Below the pieces are notes generated by a model. It was given only the letters and a program-made list of their open reading frames with translations. It was not told where the DNA came from and did no database searches. This document shows positions 44,159 to 52,757 of a stretch of DNA of 64,000 nt, in pieces; within the stretch, counting starts at the first letter, position 1; every line of letters starts with the position of its first letter. Source of the DNA: Verrucomicrobiota bacterium (GTDB lineage: Bacteria > Verrucomicrobiota > Verrucomicrobiia > Verrucomicrobiales > Akkermansiaceae). The translations under genes were made by a program, and so were the position numbers. The stretch lies in the NCBI GenBank assembly GCA_017301995.1, contig JAFLEH010000003.1, positions 1-64,000 on the forward strand, read 5' to 3'.

Positions 44159-45724
44159 ATGAAACGGATCGGCACAGTGCTGGCATTGTTGGGCGCGCTC
44201 GCGGCGGCGGGGGAAATCCTCGGGCTTGAACCGCCCACCGCGCGCTGGTTTTTCACGGCGAGCCGCGAGGTACCGTGGCTCCACACCGCCGGCGATCCGG
44301 GTTGGCCGTGGTTCGGTTGGTTCTCGGTGGCGATTTTGATAACATCAGGCCTAACCATGATCGTCCGGGCGTGGGGCGGCGGGCATTACAATCCGGTCAC
44401 CGAGGCCCGCTGGCGAAGGTTCCGGGCGATCCGCCGCGGCTACGCCTCGCTGGTCATTCTCATTCTGTTGGGAGGCGTCGCCGCGCTCGACCAGACGGTC
44501 GTCGGCAAGCGCGCTCTGGCGGTCCACTACGATGGAAAATGGATTTTCCCGGCGTTTGTCGCGCGACCCTACAAGAACGCCGACTTCGGGATCGGCGGCG
44601 ACAAAGCGCGGGCCGAGGTGGACTACCGCGCGCTGAAATCCCGGTTGGAAAACGCGGGAACCGGCCGGGTAATCATGCCTCCCGTGCCGTTCGATCCCAC
44701 CGGCGACACCCTGCCGATCGGCACGCGCGATCTGGAACTACGCGACGGCCTCTATCATGAATCCGGCGCGGTCTATCCGTATTCGGGGATGGCCGCCACG
44801 TTCCACGATGGCGATGCCGGCCGCATCCAACTCCGCCACACGCTGCGCAACGGGGTTTTCTCCGGGCCCGTGGACGGATGGAACGCTGACGGCGACCGGG
44901 TGTACAGTGGGGATTGGGCGTTCGGCAGGCTGGTTTCCGACCAATATACCGGCTCCGGTGACAAAGCCGGATTCCTCAAATGGCAGGGCGGACTCCACGC
45001 CCTGAAGTTCCATCCCTCGCCGCCGTCGCCCGACACCGGAAACTGGCTCGGCACCACCAGCCAGGGCTATGACGTGCTGGCCTATCTCTACGGCGGCCTT
45101 CAGGTCAACTTCAAGGCATCCCTGATCTATCTGCCCATCATCTATCTGATCGGAATCACCATCGGCCTGCTGATGGGCTACTTCGGCGGCTGGTTCGACC
45201 TGATCGTCCAGCGGATCATCGAGGTGTTTTCCAACATGCCGTTCCTGTTCATCGTCATCATCTTTTCCAGCATGGTCCCGGACCGTTTCAAGGGCCTGCC
45301 GGTGATTCTGACGATTCTGGTGGTGTTCGGCTGGATGGGCATGACGTTCCTGATGCGCACCGCCGCCTACCGCGACCGCGAGCGCGACTACATCGCCGCC
45401 GTCCGAGTGCTTGGCGCGTCCACACCGCGGGTGATCTTCCGCCATCTCCTGCCAAACACGGTCGCGATTCTGGTCACCCTGGTTCCGTTCACCATTTCCG
45501 GTCTGATATTCTCCCTTACCTCGCTCGATTACCTCGGTTTCGGCCTGCCGCCGGAATACGCCACATGGGGCCGCCTGATGCAGGACGGGATCGCCAATCT
45601 ATCCGCCCCGTGGCTGGTCACCAGCACATTCGTCGTTCTCGTCGGCACGCTGGTGCTGATCACCTTCGTCGGCGAGGCGGTCCGCGAGGCGTTCGATCCG
45701 AAAAAATTCACCTACTACCGATGA
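44159..45724 (+). CDS. Peptide ABC transporter permease, YejE/OppC-like, with MORN-like insert
   Basis: 521 residues from ATG 44159, 2 bp after the YejB-like stop. Usual YejE is about 340 residues. After an N-terminal helical part (to about 112), residues 115-300 are periplasmic and include YPYSGMAATFHDGD, LRHTLRNGVFSGPVDGWNADGDRVYSGDW, a MORN/YwqK-like strand repeat. The C-terminal 220 residues are the permease: GTTSQGYDVLAYLYGG, IGITIGLLMGYFGGWFD, coupling loop VLGASTPRVIFRHLLPNTVA and SLDYLGFGLPPEYATWG. The start of the binding-protein gene overlaps its stop (ATGA). Confidence 0.85.
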   Translation: MKRIGTVLALLGALAAAGEILGLEPPTARWFFTASREVPWLHTAGDPGWPWFGWFSVAILITSGLTMIVRAWGGGHYNPVTEARWRRFRAIRRGYASLVILILLGGVAALDQTVVGKRALAVHYDGKWIFPAFVARPYKNADFGIGGDKARAEVDYRALKSRLENAGTGRVIMPPVPFDPTGDTLPIGTRDLELRDGLYHESGAVYPYSGMAATFHDGDAGRIQLRHTLRNGVFSGPVDGWNADGDRVYSGDWAFGRLVSDQYTGSGDKAGFLKWQGGLHALKFHPSPPSPDTGNWLGTTSQGYDVLAYLYGGLQVNFKASLIYLPIIYLIGITIGLLMGYFGGWFDLIVQRIIEVFSNMPFLFIVIIFSSMVPDRFKGLPVILTILVVFGWMGMTFLMRTAAYRDRERDYIAAVRVLGASTPRVIFRHLLPNTVAILVTLVPFTISGLIFSLTSLDYLGFGLPPEYATWGRLMQDGIANLSAPWLVTSTFVVLVGTLVLITFVGEAVREAFDPKKFTYYR

Positions 45725-47847
45725 ACCGCAGACCGCTATTTCTGTTAGCATATCTGATCTGCGCCGCGGTCTGCGCCGGATGCCGCCGCGAGGAGCCGCC
45801 GCCGGCGCGGGTCTCGCGGTTTGACGCGTTCGTCCCCACCTACAACCGTTACATTCGCGACTGGCTCACCAAACAGCGCGTGGCCACCCGCAAGGAGCTG
45901 GATGAAACCACCGCCAAACTGGCCGCGGCCGGCGACGACCAGCGCCCCGGCCTCGAGACCAAAACCGCCGCGCTCCAACGCGAGATGGAAAAGTGGGAAT
46001 TCCGCCTTGGCCTGGGCGATTACCTGAAATCCGGATCCCCCGCCGACATCCCCGCGGACCTAGTGTGGCAGGATGGGATGGACCAGCCGGAGATCGGCGA
46101 TCCGCGCGCGAAAAAGGGCGGCACCCTGCGCCGCTTCGTGCCGAATTTTCCCGCCACCATCGCCCCCTTCGGCGACAACTCCAACAACGAGTTCCGCGGC
46201 GAGATCTACGACTACATCGACCTCCCGCTGGTCATCCTCCACCCGACCACCCTCCAGCCGATTCCCGCGGTGGCCGAAAAGTGGGCTGTGTCCGCCGACG
46301 GGCGCACGGTTTACTTCAAGCTCAACCCGGCCGCGACCTACTCCAACGGCGAGCCGGTCAACGCGCGGGATTTCCAGCTCGCGGTCTATCTGCGGGTCTC
46401 CGATGACATTTTCAATCCGTTTTCCAAGCAATTCTACCGCGAGGAAATCGCCCAGGTGGCGGTGTATGACGAGCACACCCTATCCGTCAGCTTGCCGGAA
46501 ACGCGGCTCAATGCCGTGACCTTCACCGGAGCGCTCCCCACCGCCTGCCCGTCGTTCTATCAGGATTACGGTCCCGACTACCCGCAGCGCTACCAATGGC
46601 AGTTCCCACCCACCACCGGTGCCTACGAGATCCGCGCGGACGGGATCGTGAAAGGCGCCTCCATCACGCAGCACCGGGTGAAGAACTGGTGGGCGCGCGA
46701 TCTGAAATACTACCGCTATCGTTTCAACCCGGACCGCCTGGTGAACGTGGTGATCCGCGACGAACCGAAGGCCTTCGAGCTGTTCCGCGCGGGCGAACTC
46801 GACACGTTCTATCTGACACGCCCGGAGCTGTGGTATGAGAAGTGCGAGATCAACGAGGTTTTCTCCGGCTACATCGAACGCACCACGTTTTTCAACCGCT
46901 ATCCGCCGATTCCGCGCGGGTTCTACATGAACGTCCGCAAGCCGCCGCTCGACAACCGCGACGTCCGGGTGGGCATCCATTTCTCGCTGAACTGGCAGAA
47001 GGTGATCGACACCCTGTTCCGCGGCGATTACAAGCGGCTCAACGCGTTCAACGAGGGCTATCCGCTGTTCAGCGATCCGTCGATCAAGGCGCGTCCGTAT
47101 TCGGTGGAAGCCGCCCGCGAGGCGTTCGCCAAGGCCGGCTACACCAACGAGGGCAGCGACGGCATCCTGCGCAAACCGGACGGCACCCGCCTGACCACCT
47201 CGGTTTCCTATCCGGTCATCCCGCTCTACGACCGGATGTTCTCAATCCTGCGCGAGGACGCCAAGGCATGTGGTCTGGATCTCCGGCTCGATCCGTTGGA
47301 GTTCACCGTTTCCTACAAGAAGGAGATGCTGAAACAATACGAGATGGATTTCAGCAGTTGGGTCGTCGCGCCGGACCTGCCGGGATTTTACGAGTTCCTG
47401 CATTCGTCCGCCGCGCTCGACGCCAAGGGCAACCCGAAGCCGCAGACCAACAACCTGTTCGTCTGGGCCCGTCCGGATACCGACAAACTCTGCGACATCG
47501 TCAGGACCGGCCGCACCGTGGAGGAAGTCCGCGATGCCGCGCGGGCGCTCCAGCACATCGTTCACGACGAGGCGATCTTCGCCCCGGCCTACACCGTGGA
47601 TTTCATCCGCCTCGCGTCGTGGCGATGGGTAAAGTGGCCGGATTGCGAGCACACCCGCTTCAGCGCGCCGGTCGTGCTCGACCCCCACGAAGTCCACGTC
47701 CTTTGGATCGACGAGGATACCCACCGCGAAACCCTGGACGCCCAGAAAACCGGCAAACGGTTCCCCGAAATCAACCGCACCGCCGACACCTACCGGGACC
47801 GCGGCGGATCCGAGACCGATTCTAACTCTCCTCCAGCGGCGCCGTGA
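45721..47847 (+). CDS. Peptide-binding lipoprotein, family 5 (YejA-like)
   Basis: 708 residues from ATG 45721. Lipobox CAAVCAGC after a short hydrophobic N-terminus, so an anchored binding protein. Residues about 40-105 form a helical segment (Leu/Lys/Glu-rich) not usual in the family; the solute-binding (SBP_bac_5) domain follows: GGTLRRFVPNFPATIAPFGDNSN, AVAEKWAVSADGRTVYFKL, PTTGAYEIRADGI, FEL..AGELDTFYLTRPELWY, GFYMNVRKPPLDNRDVR. No ATPase is in the operon, so one must be encoded elsewhere or borrowed. The 3' end overlaps the convergent carbonic anhydrase by 26 bp. Confidence 0.85.
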   Translation: MNRRPLFLLAYLICAAVCAGCRREEPPPARVSRFDAFVPTYNRYIRDWLTKQRVATRKELDETTAKLAAAGDDQRPGLETKTAALQREMEKWEFRLGLGDYLKSGSPADIPADLVWQDGMDQPEIGDPRAKKGGTLRRFVPNFPATIAPFGDNSNNEFRGEIYDYIDLPLVILHPTTLQPIPAVAEKWAVSADGRTVYFKLNPAATYSNGEPVNARDFQLAVYLRVSDDIFNPFSKQFYREEIAQVAVYDEHTLSVSLPETRLNAVTFTGALPTACPSFYQDYGPDYPQRYQWQFPPTTGAYEIRADGIVKGASITQHRVKNWWARDLKYYRYRFNPDRLVNVVIRDEPKAFELFRAGELDTFYLTRPELWYEKCEINEVFSGYIERTTFFNRYPPIPRGFYMNVRKPPLDNRDVRVGIHFSLNWQKVIDTLFRGDYKRLNAFNEGYPLFSDPSIKARPYSVEAAREAFAKAGYTNEGSDGILRKPDGTRLTTSVSYPVIPLYDRMFSILREDAKACGLDLRLDPLEFTVSYKKEMLKQYEMDFSSWVVAPDLPGFYEFLHSSAALDAKGNPKPQTNNLFVWARPDTDKLCDIVRTGRTVEEVRDAARALQHIVHDEAIFAPAYTVDFIRLASWRWVKWPDCEHTRFSAPVVLDPHEVHVLWIDEDTHRETLDAQKTGKRFPEINRTADTYRDRGGSETDSNSPPAAP

Positions 47848-48445
47848 TCGGCGGGGCCAGCGGGTTGATGATGCCGTTGTCCAACCGATAGATCCAACTG
47901 TGGATCGCCAGCTCCTGCCCGCGTTCCCAGGCGTCTTCGAATATCGTCGTGTGGGCGGCGTGTTTTGCCTGGGCCAGCACGTTGAGTTCGCACAAGCGGT
48001 CGCAGGCCGCATCCGCCGGCAGGGAATCGATTTCCTCCCGGTGCTGCCGCCGCAGCGCGCGGATGCCTGAGAGCCAGTTGTCGATCATCCCGTGGCGGAA
48101 GTTTTCCAGCGCGGCCGTGACGCCGCCGCAGCCGTAATGGCCGCAGATGATCACATGTTTCACCTTGAGCACGTCCACGGCGTATTGCAGCACCGCCAGC
48201 ACGTTGAAATCCGTTTCCGCCACCACATTGGCCACGTTGCGGTGGACAAACACCTCCCCCGGCATCAAACCGGTGATCTGGTTGGCCGGCACCCGGCTGT
48301 CCGAACACCCGATCCACAGAAACCGCGGACGCTGCTGGTTGGCCAAGCGGTCGAAAAATCCGGGATCCGCCGAGTGGACGGACTCGGCCCACTCGCGGTT
48401 GTTGGAAAGCAATCGTTCGTATTCCTTCATGATGTTGCGGCCCAT
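47822..48445 (-). CDS. can: Beta-carbonic anhydrase
   Basis: 207 residues. Zinc enzyme interconverting CO2 and bicarbonate. Zinc ligands and dyad: CSDSR (Cys and Asp-Arg), ICGHYGCGG (His and Cys). VFVHRNVANVV and the C-terminal helix SWIYRLDNGIINPL are typical of the Can/YadF clade. Annotated start ATG 48445 has AGG 7 nucleotides upstream; ATG 48430 (MKEYERLLSNN) aligns better with E. coli Can and is a real alternative. Confidence 0.92.
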   Translation of the reverse strand: MGRNIMKEYERLLSNNREWAESVHSADPGFFDRLANQQRPRFLWIGCSDSRVPANQITGLMPGEVFVHRNVANVVAETDFNVLAVLQYAVDVLKVKHVIICGHYGCGGVTAALENFRHGMIDNWLSGIRALRRQHREEIDSLPADAACDRLCELNVLAQAKHAAHTTIFEDAWERGQELAIHSWIYRLDNGIINPLAPPITAPLEES

Positions 48446-48548
48446 TCAAGCACCTAACTCCCGCCCTGTCCAACCGCCATCACCGGTTTTTTCCCGCAAC
48501 CCGGATTTTTTGCGGGCCATCCGGCCGATCATGGTCTTGAATACCCCC

Positions 48549-49664
48549 ATGAACCACCCGATTCCCGTCGACCATCTGCGCGGCAAAGACCTTACCGCCC
48601 GTCTCAACCTCCGCGACATTCCGAAGGTCCTGCTCCACGAACACCTCGACGGCGGACTCCGCCCCGCCACCGTAATCGAACTCGCGGCCGAACAAGGCTA
48701 CGCCGGACTCCCCACCACCGATCCCGAGGCCTTGGCCGACTGGTTCCACCGCGGCGCCCAACGCGGCAATCTCCCCGAATACCTTGAGGGTTTCCAACAC
48801 ACCACCGGCGTCATGCAGACCGCCGACGCGCTCGAACGCGTGGCCTTCGAGTTCATCGAAGACATGGCGGAGGACGGCGTGGCGTATGCCGAGGTACGCT
48901 TTGCTCCGGTGTTCCACACCTCCGGCGGGCTCACACAAGACGAGGTCGTCCAGGCGGTTGTCAACGGTCTCCGGCGTGGTGAAAAGTCCTTCGGCGTCCG
49001 CTGGGGACTCATCATCTGCGCCATGCGCCACCTCAAGGATTCGTTGGAAGCGGCCGAACTCGCCATCCGCTGCCGTGATTTGGGCGTGGTCGGATTCGAC
49101 CTGGCGGGAGGCGAGGACGGTTTCCCACCGAAGAAACACGTCGAGGCGTTCCAGGCGATCGAGCGCGCCAATTTCTACATCACCATCCACGCTGGCGAAG
49201 CCTATGGTCCCGAGTCCATCTGGCAGGCGCTCCAGTATTGCGGCGCACATCGGTTAGGCCACGCCACCCGCCTTCGCGACGACATCGAGATCCTCCCGGA
49301 CGGCACCATGAAACTCGGCCGCCTCGCGCAATACATCCTCGACCGCCGTGTGCCGCTCGAAATGTGCCTCATTTCCAATCTCCACACCGGCGCCTGCGCC
49401 AGCCTGGAGGAGCACCCGTTCGGGATGTTCTTCCAGCGAGGCTTCCGCGTCTGCCTCAACACCGACGACCGGCTCATGAGCGACACCACCATGACCAAGG
49501 AAACCACCCTGGCCACCGAGTTGTTCGACCTGAGCCTGGCGGATCTGGAAAAGCTCACCCTCAACGCGATGAAGAGCGCCTTCGCCCCGTTCGACGAGCG
49601 CATCAAGCTGATCTATCAAACCATCAAGCCCGGCTTCGCCAAAGCCCACGCGTCGCTGATGTGA
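48549..49664 (+). CDS. add: Adenosine deaminase
   Basis: 371 residues from ATG 48549 (MNHPIPVDHLRGKDLTARLNL). Purine-salvage amidohydrolase. Metal-binding motif KVLLHEHLDGGLRP (HxHLDG), then catalytic HAGEAYG, RLGHATRL and NTDDRLMSDTTMTKE, which carries the Asp pair. The family core is contiguous. Upstream frame is open to 48147 but has no family content. Convergent with ribD. Confidence 0.9.
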   Translation: MNHPIPVDHLRGKDLTARLNLRDIPKVLLHEHLDGGLRPATVIELAAEQGYAGLPTTDPEALADWFHRGAQRGNLPEYLEGFQHTTGVMQTADALERVAFEFIEDMAEDGVAYAEVRFAPVFHTSGGLTQDEVVQAVVNGLRRGEKSFGVRWGLIICAMRHLKDSLEAAELAIRCRDLGVVGFDLAGGEDGFPPKKHVEAFQAIERANFYITIHAGEAYGPESIWQALQYCGAHRLGHATRLRDDIEILPDGTMKLGRLAQYILDRRVPLEMCLISNLHTGACASLEEHPFGMFFQRGFRVCLNTDDRLMSDTTMTKETTLATELFDLSLADLEKLTLNAMKSAFAPFDERIKLIYQTIKPGFAKAHASLM

Positions 49665-49701
49665 CCAAGCCATCGGATCCGCGCTATCCGCGGAGGCCAT
49701 C

Positions 49702-50748
49702 TCACCCGCCCAGCACCCTGGCCCTCAGCCGAACGTCATCGCCGATGGCGGATACTTCGAAAGGCGTCAGCCTAACGCTTGCGGGAAGATCCAGTGCGGC
49801 CACCGCCGGAACCGGGCCTCCGCATACCATCGGAGCGATGTAAACGACCACCTCGTCGATCATTCCCGCCTCAAACAGCGATGCGGCGAGTTTTCCGCCC
49901 GCCTCCACCAGCACGGAAAGTACTCCCTGTTCCTCGGCGAGACCGCGCGCCACCGCGGTTAGGTCGCGGCCGGAGCGGACCAGCGTCCGGCCGTGCCATT
50001 CGTCGGTGAAAAGGGGGGCATCGGACGGCAGGGAACCCGGATTCTCGGTTAGGACGACGCGCCACGGCTGGGCGCGCCCGTCCAACAGCTCAGGCGTCCG
50101 GATGGTGAGTGCGGGCCGGTCTTTCCGAACCGTCTCTCCGCTGGTTAGAATGGCGTCGGCCTCGGACCGGAGCCGCTGGACATCGGCGCGGGCCGCCTCG
50201 CCGGTGAGCCACTGGCCCTCGCCCTGCGGCCGGGTCAGCCTACCGTCCAAACTCATCGCGGATTTCCAAACCACCCAGGGCAGACCGGTTTCCCGGACCT
50301 TGAAAAACGGACGGAGCATTTCCAAAGCGGCCGTCTGGCCCACCCCGGAGACCACCTCGATCCCGGCGGCGTCGAGGATCGAGTCGGCACGCCCGGCATG
50401 GCGGGGGTCGCGGTCCACGCAGGCGTAAACCACCCGCGCCACTCCGGCTTCGATCAGCGCGGCGGTGCACGGCGGCGTCCGGCCGTGGCTGCAACACGGC
50501 TCCAGCGTGACATACACCGTGGACCCGCGGATTTCGTCGCGCCCGTAAAGCCGAAATGCGGCGGCCAGGGCCTCGCGCTCGGCGTGTGGCAACCCGGCGC
50601 CCCGGTGCCAACCGGCCCCGAGCAACCGTCCGTCGCGCACCACCACCGCGCCCACGGGAGGATTCGGCGCGGTGCGGCCGACCCCTTTCCGGGCCTCCGC
50701 CAGCGCCAGATTCATCCAACGGACATCCTCCGGGGTATGGCTCGACAT
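49702..50748 (-). CDS. ribD: Bifunctional riboflavin deaminase/reductase RibD
   Basis: 348 residues from ATG 50748 (MSSHTPEDVRWMNLALAEA). Riboflavin biosynthesis: deaminates and then reduces the pyrimidine. N-terminal cytidine-deaminase fold: zinc site HAERE and PCCSHGRTPPC; NPPVGAVVV. C-terminal DHFR-like reductase: KSAMSLDGRL, ADAILTSGETVRKDRPALT, EAGGKLAASLFEAGMIDEVVVYIAP. Length matches the family. No other rib gene is adjacent. Confidence 0.92.
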   Translation of the reverse strand: MSSHTPEDVRWMNLALAEARKGVGRTAPNPPVGAVVVRDGRLLGAGWHRGAGLPHAEREALAAAFRLYGRDEIRGSTVYVTLEPCCSHGRTPPCTAALIEAGVARVVYACVDRDPRHAGRADSILDAAGIEVVSGVGQTAALEMLRPFFKVRETGLPWVVWKSAMSLDGRLTRPQGEGQWLTGEAARADVQRLRSEADAILTSGETVRKDRPALTIRTPELLDGRAQPWRVVLTENPGSLPSDAPLFTDEWHGRTLVRSGRDLTAVARGLAEEQGVLSVLVEAGGKLAASLFEAGMIDEVVVYIAPMVCGGPVPAVAALDLPASVRLTPFEVSAIGDDVRLRARVLGG

Positions 50749-50966
50749 GGCCGGAACTTTGCCCCGATCCGCGGATCCCGCAAGCGGGAAAGCGGCGGAA
50801 ATAGGGAGGCTCTGGAGGTGCCGCAACCCGGATTGCGCCCATTTCCACAAGAAAATCAGCGTATTTTCGCAAAAAAACCGCTTATCTTGCCGATATTGGC
50901 ACGATTTTGCGTTCCTGCTTGCACACGGTCCGCCCGTGGGTCAGATTGCCCCAGCAACACGACCTT

Positions 50967-52214
50967 ATGAACGAACGACGCGTAGTCATCACCGGCATTG
51001 GCTGTCTCTCTCCACTCGGCAACGATCTGGCCTCCACTTGGGACGGCCTGAAGAACGGGCGTAGCGGCATCCGGCAGATCACCCAACTGGATTTGACCCC
51101 CTACGATTGCAAGATCGGCGGGGAGGTGAAGGACTTCGTTCCGGACGCGTATTTCAAGGTCGCCAAGGACGCCCGCCGCGCCGACCGCTATGTCCAGTTC
51201 GCCGTGGCTGCCTCCAAAATGGCCATGGAAGACGCCGGCGTCGATGTCTCGACGCTCGACTCCCGCCGCTTCGGTGTGATGGTCGGCAGCGGGATCGGTG
51301 GCTTAGCCACGCTCGAACGCGAGCACAAGGTGCTGATGGAAAAAGGCCCGAAACGCGTTTCCCCCTTCACCATTCCGATGATGATTTCCAACATCGCGTC
51401 GGGGATCATCGCCATGGAACACGGCCTGCACGGCCCCAACATGTGCGTTGTCACCGCCTGCGCCACCTCCAACCACAACATCGGTGAGGCGTGGCGGATC
51501 ATCAAGTTCGGCGATGCCGACGCCTTCCTCTGTGGTGGTGCGGAAGCCACCATCCTCGGCATGGGCCTTTCCGGTTTCGGCAACATGAAGGCGCTCAGCA
51601 CCCGCAACGACGAGCCCGAACGCGCCTGCCGCCCGTTCGACAAGGGCCGTGACGGATTCGTCATGGGCGAAGGCGCGGGAGTCCTCGTCATCGAGGAACT
51701 GGAACACGCGAAAAAGCGCGGTGCCAAAATCTACGCGGAACTCGTCGGTTACGGCATCAGCGCGGACGCCTATCACCTCAGCGCTCCTTCCCCGGACGGC
51801 ACCGGCCCGGCCTTCGCCATCGGCATGGCCCTGCGCCACGGCAAACTCAACCCGGAAGACGTGGACTACCTCAACGCCCACGCCACCTCCACCGGTCTCG
51901 GTGACATCGCGGAAACCAAAGCGATCAAACTGGCCTTCGGCGACTATGCCAAAAACGGCCTGATGGTTAGCTCCACCAAGTCGATGACCGGCCACATGCT
52001 CGGCGCCGCCGGCGGCATCGAACTGATCGCCTCTGTCATGGCGATCCACGACGGCGTGATCCCGCCCACCATCAACCTTGAGGACCAGGACCCCGAGTGC
52101 GACCTCGACTGCGTGCCGAATGTCGCCCGCGAGGTGCCGGTCAACGTGGCCATCAGCAACAGCTTCGGCTTCGGCGGCCACAACGCCTCCGTGCTGGTCC
52201 GCAAGTTCGAGTAA
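50967..52214 (+). CDS. fabF: 3-oxoacyl-ACP synthase II
   Basis: 415 residues from ATG 50967 (MNERRVVITGIG). KAS II of fatty-acid elongation. Catalytic Cys in VTACATSNHNIG, His in NAHATSTGLGD and SMTGHMLGAAGG, and FGFGGHNAS at the C-terminus. Standard length. The 4HBT thioesterase gene begins 4 bp downstream, so the two are co-transcribed. No acpP nearby. Confidence 0.92.
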   Translation: MNERRVVITGIGCLSPLGNDLASTWDGLKNGRSGIRQITQLDLTPYDCKIGGEVKDFVPDAYFKVAKDARRADRYVQFAVAASKMAMEDAGVDVSTLDSRRFGVMVGSGIGGLATLEREHKVLMEKGPKRVSPFTIPMMISNIASGIIAMEHGLHGPNMCVVTACATSNHNIGEAWRIIKFGDADAFLCGGAEATILGMGLSGFGNMKALSTRNDEPERACRPFDKGRDGFVMGEGAGVLVIEELEHAKKRGAKIYAELVGYGISADAYHLSAPSPDGTGPAFAIGMALRHGKLNPEDVDYLNAHATSTGLGDIAETKAIKLAFGDYAKNGLMVSSTKSMTGHMLGAAGGIELIASVMAIHDGVIPPTINLEDQDPECDLDCVPNVAREVPVNVAISNSFGFGGHNASVLVRKFE

Positions 52215-52218
52215 GCGC

Positions 52219-52623
52219 ATGGAGAACCCGTTCCACCGCCAGGCAGCCGCCATCACTTTCCGTGACACGGACGCCAGCGGTTGGATGCATTTCACCAACG
52301 TCTTCCACCACGTGGAGGTGGCCGAGCACGCCTGCCTCAGGAAACTGGACCTGCTTGTTTTCGACCGCGCCCATGGCGGCTGGCCACGCGTCCACGTGGA
52401 CTGCGACTACCGCCGTCCGCTCCTCTGCGGCGATGAAATCGAGATCCACCTTGCCATCGCCTCGCTCGGCGCCTCATCGGTCACTTGGAAATTCGAGGTG
52501 CTGAAAGCCACCGGCGAACCATCCGCCACCGGCACCCTCGTCACCGTGCGGGTGGATCACCAGGGAAAACCACAACCTCTCTCCGCCGATGAACGCTCCG
52601 CGCTGGAGGCGGGGATTCGGTAG
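52219..52623 (+). CDS. Acyl-CoA thioesterase, 4HBT (YbgC-like)
   Basis: 134 residues from ATG 52219. Hotdog-fold thioesterase; the active-site region FRDTDASGWMHFTNVFHHVEVAEHACLRKL matches the YbgC/4-hydroxybenzoyl-CoA type (DxDxxGHVxNxxY, with the second Asn/His variation). Second half PRVHVDCDYRRPLLCGDEIEIHL. Next to fabF, it may hydrolyse acyl-ACP or acyl-CoA. Exact substrate unknown. Confidence 0.82.
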   Translation: MENPFHRQAAAITFRDTDASGWMHFTNVFHHVEVAEHACLRKLDLLVFDRAHGGWPRVHVDCDYRRPLLCGDEIEIHLAIASLGASSVTWKFEVLKATGEPSATGTLVTVRVDHQGKPQPLSADERSALEAGIR

Positions 52624-52757
52624 TTGCCACGGTTCCCTTATTTTTCGCCCTGAATTTTCGCAAACCGGGCTTGCCGCGACCGGTGGCGGCCACCATACTC
52701 GGGGCCGACCCGGTTTTTCCGCCAATTGCGGTCGGCCGGAGACATTTTTCCATCCCC

